From the NCBI GenBank assembly GCA_023435745.1, contig JAEZMD010000009.1:62001-126000 (forward strand): a DNA stretch of 64,000 nucleotides, read 5' to 3'. The stretch comes from Bacillota bacterium. Its GTDB lineage: Bacteria > Bacillota > Clostridia > Acetivibrionales > DTU013. Numbering within the stretch: the stretch's first letter is position 1; each line of letters begins with the position of its first letter. This document shows, one piece after another, positions 19,081 to 27,932 of this stretch. Both the position numbers and the translations under genes were made by a program. The notes under the pieces were generated by a model. That model was not told the DNA's origin. It searched no databases and saw only the letters and a list, made by a program, of their open reading frames with translations.

Positions 19081-20397
19081 TTATCTCTTGAGGCTGACCA
19101 GCTCCTGAAGCATTTCATCGGATGTGGTGATGATCCTGCTGTTGGCCTGGAAGCCTCTCTGGGTTATGATCATCTCGGTGAACTCCTTTGAAAGATCCAC
19201 GTTGGACATTTCCAGCGTGCCGGGATTCAGAGTGCCTACGCCGTTGGAGCCCGCCTTTACCGCCTTGTAATCGCCTGAGTTGGTGGTCGGTATGTACATG
19301 TTGTCGCCCACCCTCTGAAGACCCGCCGGGTTCTCAAACCCTGAAATGGCCATCAGTCCGAGAGACTGCTGCTGTCCGTTGTCGTAAATACCGGTCAGGA
19401 TACCATCAGATCCAACACTGAATGTGACCAGGCTGCCGGAGGTGTATCCGTCCACGCTCTGTGGTTTAACGGAGTTGTCCGCCGCGAAGCTGGTAATCTT
19501 TGAAAAATCCATTTGTACATTAAAAGCATCGGTTCCTGTAGAAGCATCCGGTGTGAAAACAACTTGAGTTGTCGGAACTGCTCCTGCAGTGATTATACCA
19601 TCAGCATTGAATGTGATATCTCCGGAAGCAGTAGTCGCCGTATACCCTGAACCTGTATCTATGCTCCAGTGCCAGGTAGAGCCGGCTGCCGTTGCAGCTG
19701 TTTTCCAAAACAGCACATTCACTTTATAGTCATTTCCCAAACTATCATAAACGGTCATGGGTACAGTAAACATTTCATCTGCAGGAGGAGTGGTTGCCGG
19801 AGCAGTAATTGTTCCTATGTCCATCGATGCATCCAAATTTCCTGCCAGTATTGCAGAGGATGTCGCTTTGGCGGCAATGATTCTCTTGTTTCTGTAATTA
19901 TCCGAATACAGGTTGATCGGCTCGATCGGAACCTCAGAGTCGAATTCACCGCTGCCGTCCGTCTTCAGCTTCTGCCAGCCGTAGACATTTAGACCGCTGC
20001 CGGTGACTAGATTGCCCAGCTTGTCGATTGTGAAGTTGCCTGCCCTTGTGAATTTGAAAGTGTCTGCGCTGCCGCCCTTGCAGATAAAGAAGCCGTCGCC
20101 CTCAATTGCCATATCCGTTGGGTTGTCAGTCCTCTGCAGGCTGCCTCTGGTCATAATCGTATCAACTGCGCCGACGCCGAGTCCAAGACCTATCTGCATC
20201 GGGTTCGTTCCGCCCCTGCCGGTTGCGGAGTCAGGCGAACCGGCTCCCTTTAAAGTTTGACTGAATATTTCCTGGAAAGTAACCCTTCCCGATTTAAATC
20301 CGACCGTATTGACGTTGGCAACGTTGTTGCCTATTACGTCCATTCTGGTCTGGTGTGCTCTGAGACCCGACACACCTGAGAACATTGATCTCATCAT
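19081..20397 (-). CDS. flgE: Flagellar hook protein FlgE
   Basis: 438 residues. The N-terminal rod/hook motif (MFSGVSGLRAHQTRMDVIGNNVANVNTVGFKSG) and the C-terminal motif (NVDLSKEFTEMIITQRGFQANSRIITTSDEMLQELVSLKR) form the D0 coiled coil. The central Thr/Ala/Gly-rich part is the variable surface domain. FlgE polymerises into the hook after FlgD caps it. About 100 copies are needed per hook, which fits the hairpin downstream acting as an mRNA stabiliser. Confidence 0.96.
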   Translation of the reverse strand: MMRSMFSGVSGLRAHQTRMDVIGNNVANVNTVGFKSGRVTFQEIFSQTLKGAGSPDSATGRGGTNPMQIGLGLGVGAVDTIMTRGSLQRTDNPTDMAIEGDGFFICKGGSADTFKFTRAGNFTIDKLGNLVTGSGLNVYGWQKLKTDGSGEFDSEVPIEPINLYSDNYRNKRIIAAKATSSAILAGNLDASMDIGTITAPATTPPADEMFTVPMTVYDSLGNDYKVNVLFWKTAATAAGSTWHWSIDTGSGYTATTASGDITFNADGIITAGAVPTTQVVFTPDASTGTDAFNVQMDFSKITSFAADNSVKPQSVDGYTSGSLVTFSVGSDGILTGIYDNGQQQSLGLMAISGFENPAGLQRVGDNMYIPTTNSGDYKAVKAGSNGVGTLNPGTLEMSNVDLSKEFTEMIITQRGFQANSRIITTSDEMLQELVSLKR

Positions 20398-20495
20398 AGT
20401 TAATGTTCGACCTCCTTCGATTTTTTTCTCATCCCGTCCGTCATTCAGGGATGTTCAGCCTCCCGAAAGGGTCCGGCTGTTTTTTTGTTGCCTGG

Positions 20496-20906
20496 TTATA
20501 TTATTACTGCTCCGTCGATGTTGGTAAATACGTTTTCCTTCAGTTCATTGCTGTTAGCCGCCGTGATGACCGTTCTATTTCTAACGTTTACCACAAAGGC
20601 CAGATTGTCCATCAATACCAGTGAGTCCTTTACACCCTTTGACTGCGCCCTGCTGACCGCCTCTTTCATTTTGTCCTTTTGGTCCTGCGACAGACTGATG
20701 TTTCTGGATTGAAGCCTGAGCTCTGCGTGCCTGGAAAATTTGATTTCCTCGTTTTGAGACTGCTGCTGCTTCAGGATAGCATCAAATCCGCCTGACTTAA
20801 CTGCTTGCTGCCCGTTCAGGCTGCCTGCGGAGTTCCCTGCAGCAACGGGCGGCCTGCCGGTTATAATCGGCCTGTTCAGCATATTTCCCGAGCTGTCAAT
20901 AACCAT
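20496..20906 (-). CDS. Flagellar operon protein, TIGR02530-type
   Basis: 136 residues from the ATG two bases after the flgD stop; an in-frame TTG two codons earlier is less likely. It is polar, with FSRHAELRLQSRNISLSQDQKDKMKEAVSRAQSKGVKDSLVLMDNLAFVVNV resembling the conserved core of the uncharacterised family found between flgD and flgE in Firmicutes. No membrane segment or signal peptide is visible. The function is unknown; position suggests a role in hook assembly or export. Confidence 0.85.
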   Translation of the reverse strand: MVIDSSGNMLNRPIITGRPPVAAGNSAGSLNGQQAVKSGGFDAILKQQQSQNEEIKFSRHAELRLQSRNISLSQDQKDKMKEAVSRAQSKGVKDSLVLMDNLAFVVNVRNRTVITAANSNELKENVFTNIDGAVII

Positions 20907-20908
20907 TA

Positions 20909-21841
20909 TCAATCACCTGCCTGTTCCGTTGGTTCAATTTCATCTGAATCAGTGTCATCGTTCTCCGGTTCTTCCTCCGGCAGATCTTCCTCCGGCACTT
21001 GCACTTGTGACTTTGTAATATTCGTTATGCTCTCCAGCGGTACATGCAGGCCATCGAGAACTGCAGTGATCTTGCCGTTGTCCGAGATCTTCAAATCAGC
21101 AAGATATGCTTTTACCGGCACATATTTGCCTGTATTGCTGTCCTTGATTATAATATCGACTGCTTCGTGATTCTTAAATGCTGTCTCCAGTGTGTTCCTG
21201 AGATACTCCGTGTCTGTTGTTTTTACTGTTGTATTGAGTCCAGCGATCTCTACGCTGACTCCATCCAAAACGGCATAATCTTCATAAACACCCTTCTGAA
21301 GTGATTTTACAATGCCCTTCACGGCGATCATGTCCCCGTCTTCGGGATTGTACGCGATGCCGTTGACAGTGCATCCGATCAGGTTTGTATATGCGGAAAG
21401 ATTTAATCCTGCTTCATATGAGTTTTGCATTACGTCGACAATATCGTCAACCTCGACCTCAATGCCGTCCACAATAGCATAATATTTCCCTCCGTTGAAT
21501 TTAATGCTGGAAACATCTCCGGATATAACATTGATCTCCTTCGTCGTATCGTCGACTACATTTGCTATAACCCCTTTTCCGATCAGCGCATAGGCTTTTG
21601 TTGCGGTAAAGCTGGAATTCAGGTTCTGCATCTGCTCCAAAGCGCTGAACTGAGCCATTTGTCCGATGAACTCCTTATCATCCGTCGGGTTTAGCGGATC
21701 CTGGTATCGCAATTGAGTGACCAGCAGATTCAGAAAATCATCCTTGCCCAAGTCTCCTGTGTTTCTGTTGCTGATATTTGCTTCATTTTCATCTATGATC
21801 TGCTGGATCGTCTTCTGACTGACTAAACCGATACCACTCAT
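20909..21841 (-). CDS. flgD: Flagellar hook cap protein FlgD
   Basis: 310 residues. The N-terminal FlgD motif is clear (GKDDFLNLLVTQLRYQDPLNPTDDKEFIGQMAQFSALEQMQNL). The rest has beta-rich repeats and a very acidic C-terminal tail (many Glu/Asp after residue 290). At 310 residues it is longer than the roughly 220-230 of many FlgD proteins; the extra length is in the C-terminal domain. FlgD scaffolds hook polymerisation and works with FliK, encoded just upstream. Confidence 0.93.
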   Translation of the reverse strand: MSGIGLVSQKTIQQIIDENEANISNRNTGDLGKDDFLNLLVTQLRYQDPLNPTDDKEFIGQMAQFSALEQMQNLNSSFTATKAYALIGKGVIANVVDDTTKEINVISGDVSSIKFNGGKYYAIVDGIEVEVDDIVDVMQNSYEAGLNLSAYTNLIGCTVNGIAYNPEDGDMIAVKGIVKSLQKGVYEDYAVLDGVSVEIAGLNTTVKTTDTEYLRNTLETAFKNHEAVDIIIKDSNTGKYVPVKAYLADLKISDNGKITAVLDGLHVPLESITNITKSQVQVPEEDLPEEEPENDDTDSDEIEPTEQAGD

Positions 21842-21867
21842 TTATTTCACCTCCTGTCGTGTAAGTA

Positions 21868-23457
21868 CTAAGCTGATAGTTCAATCGTACTGGTTTCCCG
21901 TAAGTATGGATTTCTGCTTCCCGCCGCTTCGGAGAAAACCGGCATTTGCCCTTCAATGGCTGATACTCCGGTAACCGGTTCCTTAGCAAAGCCTCCTGGC
22001 CTGCCTTCCTGTTGGTTGTTCCAGCCGGAACGGTTCGAATCCTGTCTGACTGATACGCTAAAGCCTTGAACATCAAGGCCCTGCTTCTGCAAGGAATCCT
22101 TCAGAAGCTGCATATTAGTCTCAAGCACCTCCTTGACCTGCTGGTTTTCTGCTACAAATTTTGCCATTACTATACCATTTTCAGTGACAAGCTTCAGAGA
22201 GATCTTTCCCAGGCTGTCCGGCTTCAGATCCATAACCATTTCCGACTTGTCCGGTGTCATTATGATCTGAGCCTTTTCAATGATCTGGCTGAGGATCTCC
22301 TTTGCATTGACCGATGCTGTTACTGGATTCGTTACCGGCATTGCATCAATGGCTTGGTATGCCTGAATTATTGAGGAGAAAACGGGTTGAGTCTGCGCAG
22401 TGTTTGATGCTGCGGGCTGTGCGTCTGCCTGATGTGGCAGGCTTACGGTTGATGCCGTCTGTTCGCTGTCCTTATCTGCCTCCGAACCGCTCTCTTTTGG
22501 CATTTCTTCTGTTCCGGCTGCAGTCAGTTCTGCTTCCGCACCCTCAATAGATATTTGCTCCGCACCCTGTACTGCTTGTTGGACCTTCGGAGCAGATTTT
22601 TCCAGCAACGGAAGCATGAGTGCTTTCATATCCTCCTGTACGATGTCCTCTCCTTCCTCCAGCCTGATACCGTACTCGTCGAGCTTCAACCTTATTTGTT
22701 CACTGAGCTGTTCTACCGGTGATTGCGTCGGTATGGAGGATACGGCATTGTCTTGTGCAGGAGCAGCTGTCACGTCGGGCTGTGCGTTCTCAGGCTCCGC
22801 GGAAGGGTGTTCCGGAATGCTTTGCTCATTGCTTTGTACAACAGATGCTCCCAGCAACTCTCCTGCTGTTTGAAGCACTATCTCCAGAGTTTTCTGCTGG
22901 CTGTTATCCAGACCAAGAATTTGTGCCAGGTCTGCCGATATTTCGCTGATGTTCTCGAGAGAGTTGAAGGCTTCCGGTGTGATACCGGCTTCATTCAGCA
23001 GCTTCTGAAGCTCGCGGACTTCCAGCCCCAACAGCTGCGCAGCCATCTGCATCATATTTTCCGGGCTGCTTTGTTCTGACGACGCTTCGGCTTCTGAGGA
23101 CTCCTTTTGCGTCAGGATACCTTCCTCAATGCTTTTATCTGCCTCGGTGCTGTCAGCTGCCGTGGTTTTTTCCATCCTGCGGTTGTATTCGTTTGCTTCC
23201 CTGAAGGAGCGGATCACCGGTGTACTGTCCGATTTTTCCGCGGTTATTTTGTCTTCCTTTTGGAATGTCCGCGTATTAAAACCGGCTTTTTTTACGCTGC
23301 TTTTGTCTGAATTACTCATACTGCTGTTGAGTATATCGACAAAGCTTCTTCCCTTGCCTGTTTCTTCGGATTTTTGAGTTGGCTGCGCGCCCATTCGTGT
23401 TATTGCGATCCCCTGTTCGGTCTGAAAATTTCCGAACATCATTTCGATTAATGTCAT
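21868..23457 (-). CDS. fliK: Flagellar hook-length control protein FliK
   Basis: 529 residues. A long low-complexity Ser/Glu/Gln/Ala/Pro-rich N-terminal and middle part (the ruler) leads to a C-terminal Flg_hook domain (LKPDSLGKISLKLVTENGIVMAKFVAENQQVKEVLETNMQLLKDSLQKQGL). The polar tail after residue 480 is also typical. FliK measures the hook and triggers FlhB to change export specificity. A GGAGGTGA site precedes the ATG. Confidence 0.94.
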   Translation of the reverse strand: MTLIEMMFGNFQTEQGIAITRMGAQPTQKSEETGKGRSFVDILNSSMSNSDKSSVKKAGFNTRTFQKEDKITAEKSDSTPVIRSFREANEYNRRMEKTTAADSTEADKSIEEGILTQKESSEAEASSEQSSPENMMQMAAQLLGLEVRELQKLLNEAGITPEAFNSLENISEISADLAQILGLDNSQQKTLEIVLQTAGELLGASVVQSNEQSIPEHPSAEPENAQPDVTAAPAQDNAVSSIPTQSPVEQLSEQIRLKLDEYGIRLEEGEDIVQEDMKALMLPLLEKSAPKVQQAVQGAEQISIEGAEAELTAAGTEEMPKESGSEADKDSEQTASTVSLPHQADAQPAASNTAQTQPVFSSIIQAYQAIDAMPVTNPVTASVNAKEILSQIIEKAQIIMTPDKSEMVMDLKPDSLGKISLKLVTENGIVMAKFVAENQQVKEVLETNMQLLKDSLQKQGLDVQGFSVSVRQDSNRSGWNNQQEGRPGGFAKEPVTGVSAIEGQMPVFSEAAGSRNPYLRETSTIELSA

Positions 23458-23488
23458 TCATTCACCTCCTTTCAATAATTGTTATATA

Positions 23489-24292
23489 TCAATTACCCCT
23501 GTATAATGCATCAAGCTTTTCGGTAACCTTTGCTGCAAAATCAGGCGTCATTGATTCCAATATTTCGGCGGAATTGGCTTTGTTCATCGCCATCAGGGTT
23601 TCTGCGATCATTTCCATCCGGGATGTGCCAAGTTCTTCAAATATGGCAGCTGCTGAGGCTGGATCCATCTCGGCGTAGACCAGTGCAAATTTCTTTATAT
23701 TTGCATCTGTCTGCTGCTCCAATAATGTCTTTTCATAGATCAGCTGAGCATTTACGGGATCCAATGTTTCATAATAATCTGCATACGCTGCCGGATCACC
23801 ATAAGCGATCAAGGTGTCGAGCTTTTCCTGCAATTCCTTTAGCTTGAGCTCTTTTTCAGCAATTGCGGCTTCCCGGGCGGCAATATCCTGTGTTTTTGCG
23901 TCGGCTTCCTTGGCCAGTTCATCATTATTGTCTTTGAAAACCCTGTATTCATCGATTTTCTTCTGTGCCTCAGCCAACTGCTCCCTGAGCGTCTCATTAT
24001 CAGTCCGGAATTCAATATATTGCTTTCTTATCTCACTGTTGGTCATATATTTAGGATTGAGCGGATCCGGTGGCTCTGGCAGCGCCAGATTCAGGACAGG
24101 TATTTTTTTTAGTGAGGAATAATACTGCTCCGTCACCCCTCCGATATTATTGAAGATGATAAAATAAAAAACTCCTCCGAATACAGCAAGAATGATAACG
24201 GCAACTAACAGAACCGTAAGTATTGTCATCAATTTGCCCTTTTGCCGCTTCCTGGAGTTCTCTGCCGTCTTCTTGCCGGTGCCTTTAGCCAT
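23489..24292 (-). CDS. MotE/YlxF-like membrane coiled-coil protein
   Basis: 267 residues: a basic N-terminus, one transmembrane helix (about 21-47), a long coiled coil (about 95-160), and a C-terminal MgtE-N/MotE-like helical domain (YAEMDPASAAAIFEELGTSRMEMIAETLMAMNKANSAEILESMTPDFAAKVTEKL). In B. subtilis the same place between fliJ and fliK is held by ylxF. It may act as an export or stator chaperone-like factor; that is inference from family and position. Confidence 0.85.
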   Translation of the reverse strand: MAKGTGKKTAENSRKRQKGKLMTILTVLLVAVIILAVFGGVFYFIIFNNIGGVTEQYYSSLKKIPVLNLALPEPPDPLNPKYMTNSEIRKQYIEFRTDNETLREQLAEAQKKIDEYRVFKDNNDELAKEADAKTQDIAAREAAIAEKELKLKELQEKLDTLIAYGDPAAYADYYETLDPVNAQLIYEKTLLEQQTDANIKKFALVYAEMDPASAAAIFEELGTSRMEMIAETLMAMNKANSAEILESMTPDFAAKVTEKLDALYRGN

Positions 24293-24294
24293 TC

Positions 24295-24744
24295 TTAAAC
24301 CCCCGAACTACTCTCTTTATGTTTGTAGCTGACGATCTCATCATTTGTTTTCTGTTCGAGCTTTTTCTGCTCGATCAGATATTCATCGTGCTTCTTTTCT
24401 TTCAGTTTCTCCAGAATTTTTCTCTCCTGAACAGCCTTCACTAACTCTTCCCTTATTTTATCGACATCCAGCACAGCTTTATTTACTCTTTCTTTTTGAC
24501 GGCTGATATTAGATTTCAGTAAAGAGAGGTATGCATTAAACTCAATCAGTTTATGGACAGTGGTACTTTTAGTCTTCAGGTTAAACTCGGCAATGATTTC
24601 TTCCTTGCTTCTTTCAAGGCGGGCCAGCTTTTGCTTTTCGGCCTCGAGCCTCTGCATGGCTTTGCCAAGCTCATTCTTGATGTTTTCCTCCTGCTGCCTT
24701 TTAACATTCAGGACAGCTTCCAGCCTGAATATGAATTTGGCCAT
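24295..24744 (-). CDS. fliJ: Flagellar export chaperone FliJ
   Basis: 149 residues from the ATG preceded by AGAGGTGAGG. A longer open frame upstream overlaps fliI out of frame and is not coding. The protein is almost entirely an alpha-helical coiled coil (FIFRLEAVLNVKRQQEENIKNELG and onward), the pattern of FliJ. It is the central stalk of the FliI ATPase and helps it engage FlhA. It starts five bases after the fliI stop. Confidence 0.92.
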   Translation of the reverse strand: MAKFIFRLEAVLNVKRQQEENIKNELGKAMQRLEAEKQKLARLERSKEEIIAEFNLKTKSTTVHKLIEFNAYLSLLKSNISRQKERVNKAVLDVDKIREELVKAVQERKILEKLKEKKHDEYLIEQKKLEQKTNDEIVSYKHKESSSGV

Positions 24745-24748
24745 GACC

Positions 24749-26071
24749 TCACCTCTGATCCTTGTCAAAAACATCCGAAAGCATGCCCAAAACCTCCTCA
24801 AAGGTAAAACGGTCCTCTGTAGCCTGCTGTACAAAGCCCAGAATATTATCAATCAGGCTGATGGCATAATCGATCTTATCATTGCTGCCCTTTACATAGG
24901 CGCCGATGTTGATCAGATCCTCCGCATCCCTGTAAATTGCAAGCGCCCTTTTCAACTCGGCTGCCGCCTTTTTATGCTCCTTTGAAATAATGTCCGGCAT
25001 AACACGGCTCACGCTGGCCAGCACATCGATTGCCGGATATTGGTTTCTGTTTGCAAGTGATCTGGACAATACTATATGTCCGTCCAATATGCCTCTGGCT
25101 GTATCTGTAACAGGCTCGGTCATATCATCGCCGTCAACAAGAACGGTATAAAGGCCTGTGATCGACCCCTTTTCAGAATTGCCCGCACGTTCCAGCAGCT
25201 TTGGCATAACTCCGAATACAGAAGGCGTATAACCGCGGGAAACAGGCGGTTCGCCAATGGCCAGTCCAACTTCTCTTTGCGCCATTGCAAAACGGGTTAA
25301 GGAATCCATAAGTAAAAGGACATCCTTACCCTGGTCTCTGAAATATTCGGCGACCGCAGTGGCGACCAGCGCTCCTTTTAGCCTTACCAGCGCCGGCTGA
25401 TCTGAGGTGGCTACGATAACGACCGAACGGGACAGGCCTTCCTCTTGAAGATCCTTCTCAAGGAATTCCCTGACTTCCCTTCCGCGCTCCCCGATCAAAG
25501 CAATCACGTTCACATCCGCTTTTGTATTTCTCGCGATCATACCCATCAGGGTGCTTTTTCCCACGCCGCTGCCGGCAAAGATGCCTATACGCTGACCCTT
25601 GCCTACCGTCAGCAGGCCGTCAATAGCTTTAATGCCCAGTACAAGAGGATCTGTGATTCTGTTTCTGTTCAATGGATGGGGCGGTTTACTGTTGATCGGA
25701 TAATACTGGGTTGGTTTGAAGGGCTCCTTACCGTCCATCGGATAACCCAGACCGTCAAGAACGCGGCCTGTAAGGTTGTCGCCAACGCCTACCTTCAGAA
25801 CGGTATCGGACGCGACCACCAGATTTCCCGGACCAACTCCGGTCATTTCTCCAAGTGGCATCAGCAGTACCTTATTGTCTTTGAAGCCTACGACTTCTGA
25901 TTGAATTATGCTTCTGCCCTTCGACGCGTACAGCTTGCATAGCTCGCCAATATCCACCTCAGGTCCGTCCGATTCTATGGTAAGGCCAACCACCTTGGAG
26001 ACCTTTCCGTAATATCTGATATAATCTGATTTACTTAATATATTTTTATATTTTTGAAGGATATCATTCAT
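24749..26071 (-). CDS. fliI: Flagellum-specific ATPase FliI
   Basis: 440 residues. An F1-beta-like domain carries Walker A GIFAGSGVGKSTL (about 163-175), Walker B DVLLLMDSLTRFAMAQREVGLAIGEPPVSRGY and the TYPE III ATPase signature PSVFGVMPKLLERAGN. It energises unfolding of export substrates at the FlhA/FlhB gate, working with FliH and FliJ. Its ATG shares one base with the fliH stop (TAATG). Confidence 0.97.
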   Translation of the reverse strand: MNDILQKYKNILSKSDYIRYYGKVSKVVGLTIESDGPEVDIGELCKLYASKGRSIIQSEVVGFKDNKVLLMPLGEMTGVGPGNLVVASDTVLKVGVGDNLTGRVLDGLGYPMDGKEPFKPTQYYPINSKPPHPLNRNRITDPLVLGIKAIDGLLTVGKGQRIGIFAGSGVGKSTLMGMIARNTKADVNVIALIGERGREVREFLEKDLQEEGLSRSVVIVATSDQPALVRLKGALVATAVAEYFRDQGKDVLLLMDSLTRFAMAQREVGLAIGEPPVSRGYTPSVFGVMPKLLERAGNSEKGSITGLYTVLVDGDDMTEPVTDTARGILDGHIVLSRSLANRNQYPAIDVLASVSRVMPDIISKEHKKAAAELKRALAIYRDAEDLINIGAYVKGSNDKIDYAISLIDNILGFVQQATEDRFTFEEVLGMLSDVFDKDQR

Positions 26072-26832
26072 TACCTTCCCTCGAGTTCCTCCCTGAACGC
26101 TGCTTCAATTTTATCCAGCTTCGTTGAGGTTCCGGCATCAACACTTCCCAGCGGTGTTTCAATAATACAATCGCCGGGCTTCAGCGTACAGTCCGGCTTG
26201 ATAGTCAGCTCGTCAGCTCCTTCAACCTCTGCTTGTAATTCACTCAAATTCTCTGTCAGGTACTCCGCATCCTCCGGACACACCTTTAATACTGCGCCGT
26301 TCTTATTTGAACAGTTGGGCAGCGCGTCGCGAACCAATTGAATAATAACACTTTGATTTATTGCAAGTTCACCGGCAACAGCCTTTCGGGAAACGTCCAG
26401 AACAAGAGCGACCATATCAGCCTCCATGTTATTCATCAGCGCTTCATATTCCTCGATAGCTTTATTGCGAATATGTTCCGCTTCATCAAGGATAGCTCTG
26501 TTTTGCTCGGCTGCAGCTTCATTTCCTTCCGCGTAGCCTCTTTGCCAGGCTTCCTCTGCAATAGCGTCAGCCTGCCTCTTTGACTCAGCCTGCGCTTCCT
26601 CTATCAGCCTGTCCGCCTCCAGTTGGGCTTCCTTAATCAACATGTCACATTTATGCTTCGCATCCTCAAGCATTGCATCAGGGTCGACCGAACAAGACAA
26701 TTCATCACCTGACTGCAGTTCATCGTCTTCTTCCTGTGTATACTTCAGAAGATTTTCTGGAATTTTGATTTGATAGGGTCCTCCATAAGTGATTTGATTA
26801 TTCTTGAAAACCTTGTTATACAATGATTTCAT
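26071..26832 (-). CDS. fliH: Flagellar assembly protein FliH
   Basis: 253 residues from MKSLYNKVFK, whose ATG lies within the last 17 bases of fliG behind an AGAGGTGGAGG stretch. The middle part is an Ala/Glu-rich helix with AEADRLIEEAQAESKRQADAIAEEAWQRGYAEGNEAA (the V-type ATPase E-subunit-like repeat), and the C-terminal domain binds FliI. FliH keeps FliI inactive until docking and tethers it to the C-ring. Confidence 0.93.
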   Translation of the reverse strand: MKSLYNKVFKNNQITYGGPYQIKIPENLLKYTQEEDDELQSGDELSCSVDPDAMLEDAKHKCDMLIKEAQLEADRLIEEAQAESKRQADAIAEEAWQRGYAEGNEAAAEQNRAILDEAEHIRNKAIEEYEALMNNMEADMVALVLDVSRKAVAGELAINQSVIIQLVRDALPNCSNKNGAVLKVCPEDAEYLTENLSELQAEVEGADELTIKPDCTLKPGDCIIETPLGSVDAGTSTKLDKIEAAFREELEGR

Positions 26833-27835
26833 CTCCTCCACCTCTGGATATGACGATCTCACCCGCATCTTCAAGCTTCCTGATGATATTTACGATCTTC
26901 TGCTGCGCTTCTTCAACATCCTTCAGTCTGACAGGCCCCATGTATTCTATATCCTCCCTGATCATCTCAGCAAGACGCTTGGACATATTTGAGTAAATGG
27001 TCTTCTGTACTTCCTCCGTAGCGCCCTTGAGAGCAATCGCCAGCTGATTGTTTTCAACATCACGCAGGAAACGCTGTATAGAACGATTGTCCAGTGAAAG
27101 AATATCTTCGAACACAAACATCCTCTTTCTGATTTCTTCGGCCAGATCGGTATCTTCGATCTCAAGTGTTTCCATAATATATTTTTCCGTTCCTCTGTCC
27201 ACGGTATTGAGAATGTTTACAATAGCCTGTACGCCGCCTGCAGCTGTAAAATCCTCAGTGACAAGAGAAGAGAGGTTCTTTTCAAGAATGCGTTCCACTT
27301 CCTTGATGACCTCAGGCGACGTTCTGTCCATGGTTGCAATCCGCCGTGCAACATCGGCCTGCTTGTCCTGAGGCAGTGCCGCAAGCACGATGGACGCTTG
27401 CTGAGGCTTGAGATACGCCAGAATAAGCGCGATCGTCTGAGGGTGTTCCTTCTGTATGAAGTTAAGCAGTTGTGCAGGATCGGCTTTTCTGACAAATTCA
27501 AACGGCCTGACCTGAAGTGACACCGTCAGCTTATTGATGACATCAAGAGCCTTCTGAGTACCAAGGGCTTTTTCGAGGATCTCCTTGGCATACCCAATAC
27601 CGCCTTCAGCAATATATTCCTGGGCAAGACAGATCTGGTAGAACTCCTCCATTACTCTTTCCTTTTCTTCTGGAGATACAGTTCTTATATTCGCGATTTC
27701 CAAAGTAAGCTGCTCAATTTCTTCTTCTTTTAAATGCTTAAAAATTTCCGCGGATTTTTCAGGTCCTATGGAAATTAAAAGCATTGCAGCCTTTTCCCGA
27801 CCGGTGCGATCGGATCTGACTGATGATCTCGCCAT
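26816..27835 (-). CDS. fliG: Flagellar motor switch protein FliG
   Basis: 339 residues: N-terminal FliF-binding helices, a middle domain with the EHPQTIALILAYLKPQQAS motif, and a C-terminal torque domain (LDNRSIQRFLRDVENNQLAIALKGATEEVQKTIYSNMSKRLAEMIREDIEYMGPVR) holding the charged residues that contact the stator. It forms the upper C-ring. It is separated from fliF by a short leader with two overlapping hairpins. Confidence 0.97.
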   Translation of the reverse strand: MARSSVRSDRTGREKAAMLLISIGPEKSAEIFKHLKEEEIEQLTLEIANIRTVSPEEKERVMEEFYQICLAQEYIAEGGIGYAKEILEKALGTQKALDVINKLTVSLQVRPFEFVRKADPAQLLNFIQKEHPQTIALILAYLKPQQASIVLAALPQDKQADVARRIATMDRTSPEVIKEVERILEKNLSSLVTEDFTAAGGVQAIVNILNTVDRGTEKYIMETLEIEDTDLAEEIRKRMFVFEDILSLDNRSIQRFLRDVENNQLAIALKGATEEVQKTIYSNMSKRLAEMIREDIEYMGPVRLKDVEEAQQKIVNIIRKLEDAGEIVISRGGGDEIIV

Positions 27836-27865
27836 ACAAATTAACCTCTCCTATCTATCTTTAAT

Positions 27866-27932
27866 AGCCATTTGCAAAGCAAATCCGGCTAGAATCGAGT
27901 GGGGCTCGATGCCCCCGAGATTCTCTTTAGCC
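27866..27932 (-). promoter_or_regulatory. Two mutually exclusive hairpins between fliF and fliG
   Basis: In minus-strand RNA, GGCTA...GAATC...GGGG pair with CCCC...GATTC...TAGCC over the fliF stop codon. The same TAGCC segment can instead pair with a GGCT 17 bases further on, with ATTTGC/GCAAAT inside. Only one can form at a time. No U-tract is present. The arrangement could set mRNA stability of fliF or translation of fliG. Confidence 0.6.

Noticed and set aside
22066..23377. Several plus-strand open frames opposite fliK
   Set aside because: They reflect the low-complexity composition of fliK and lack start signals.
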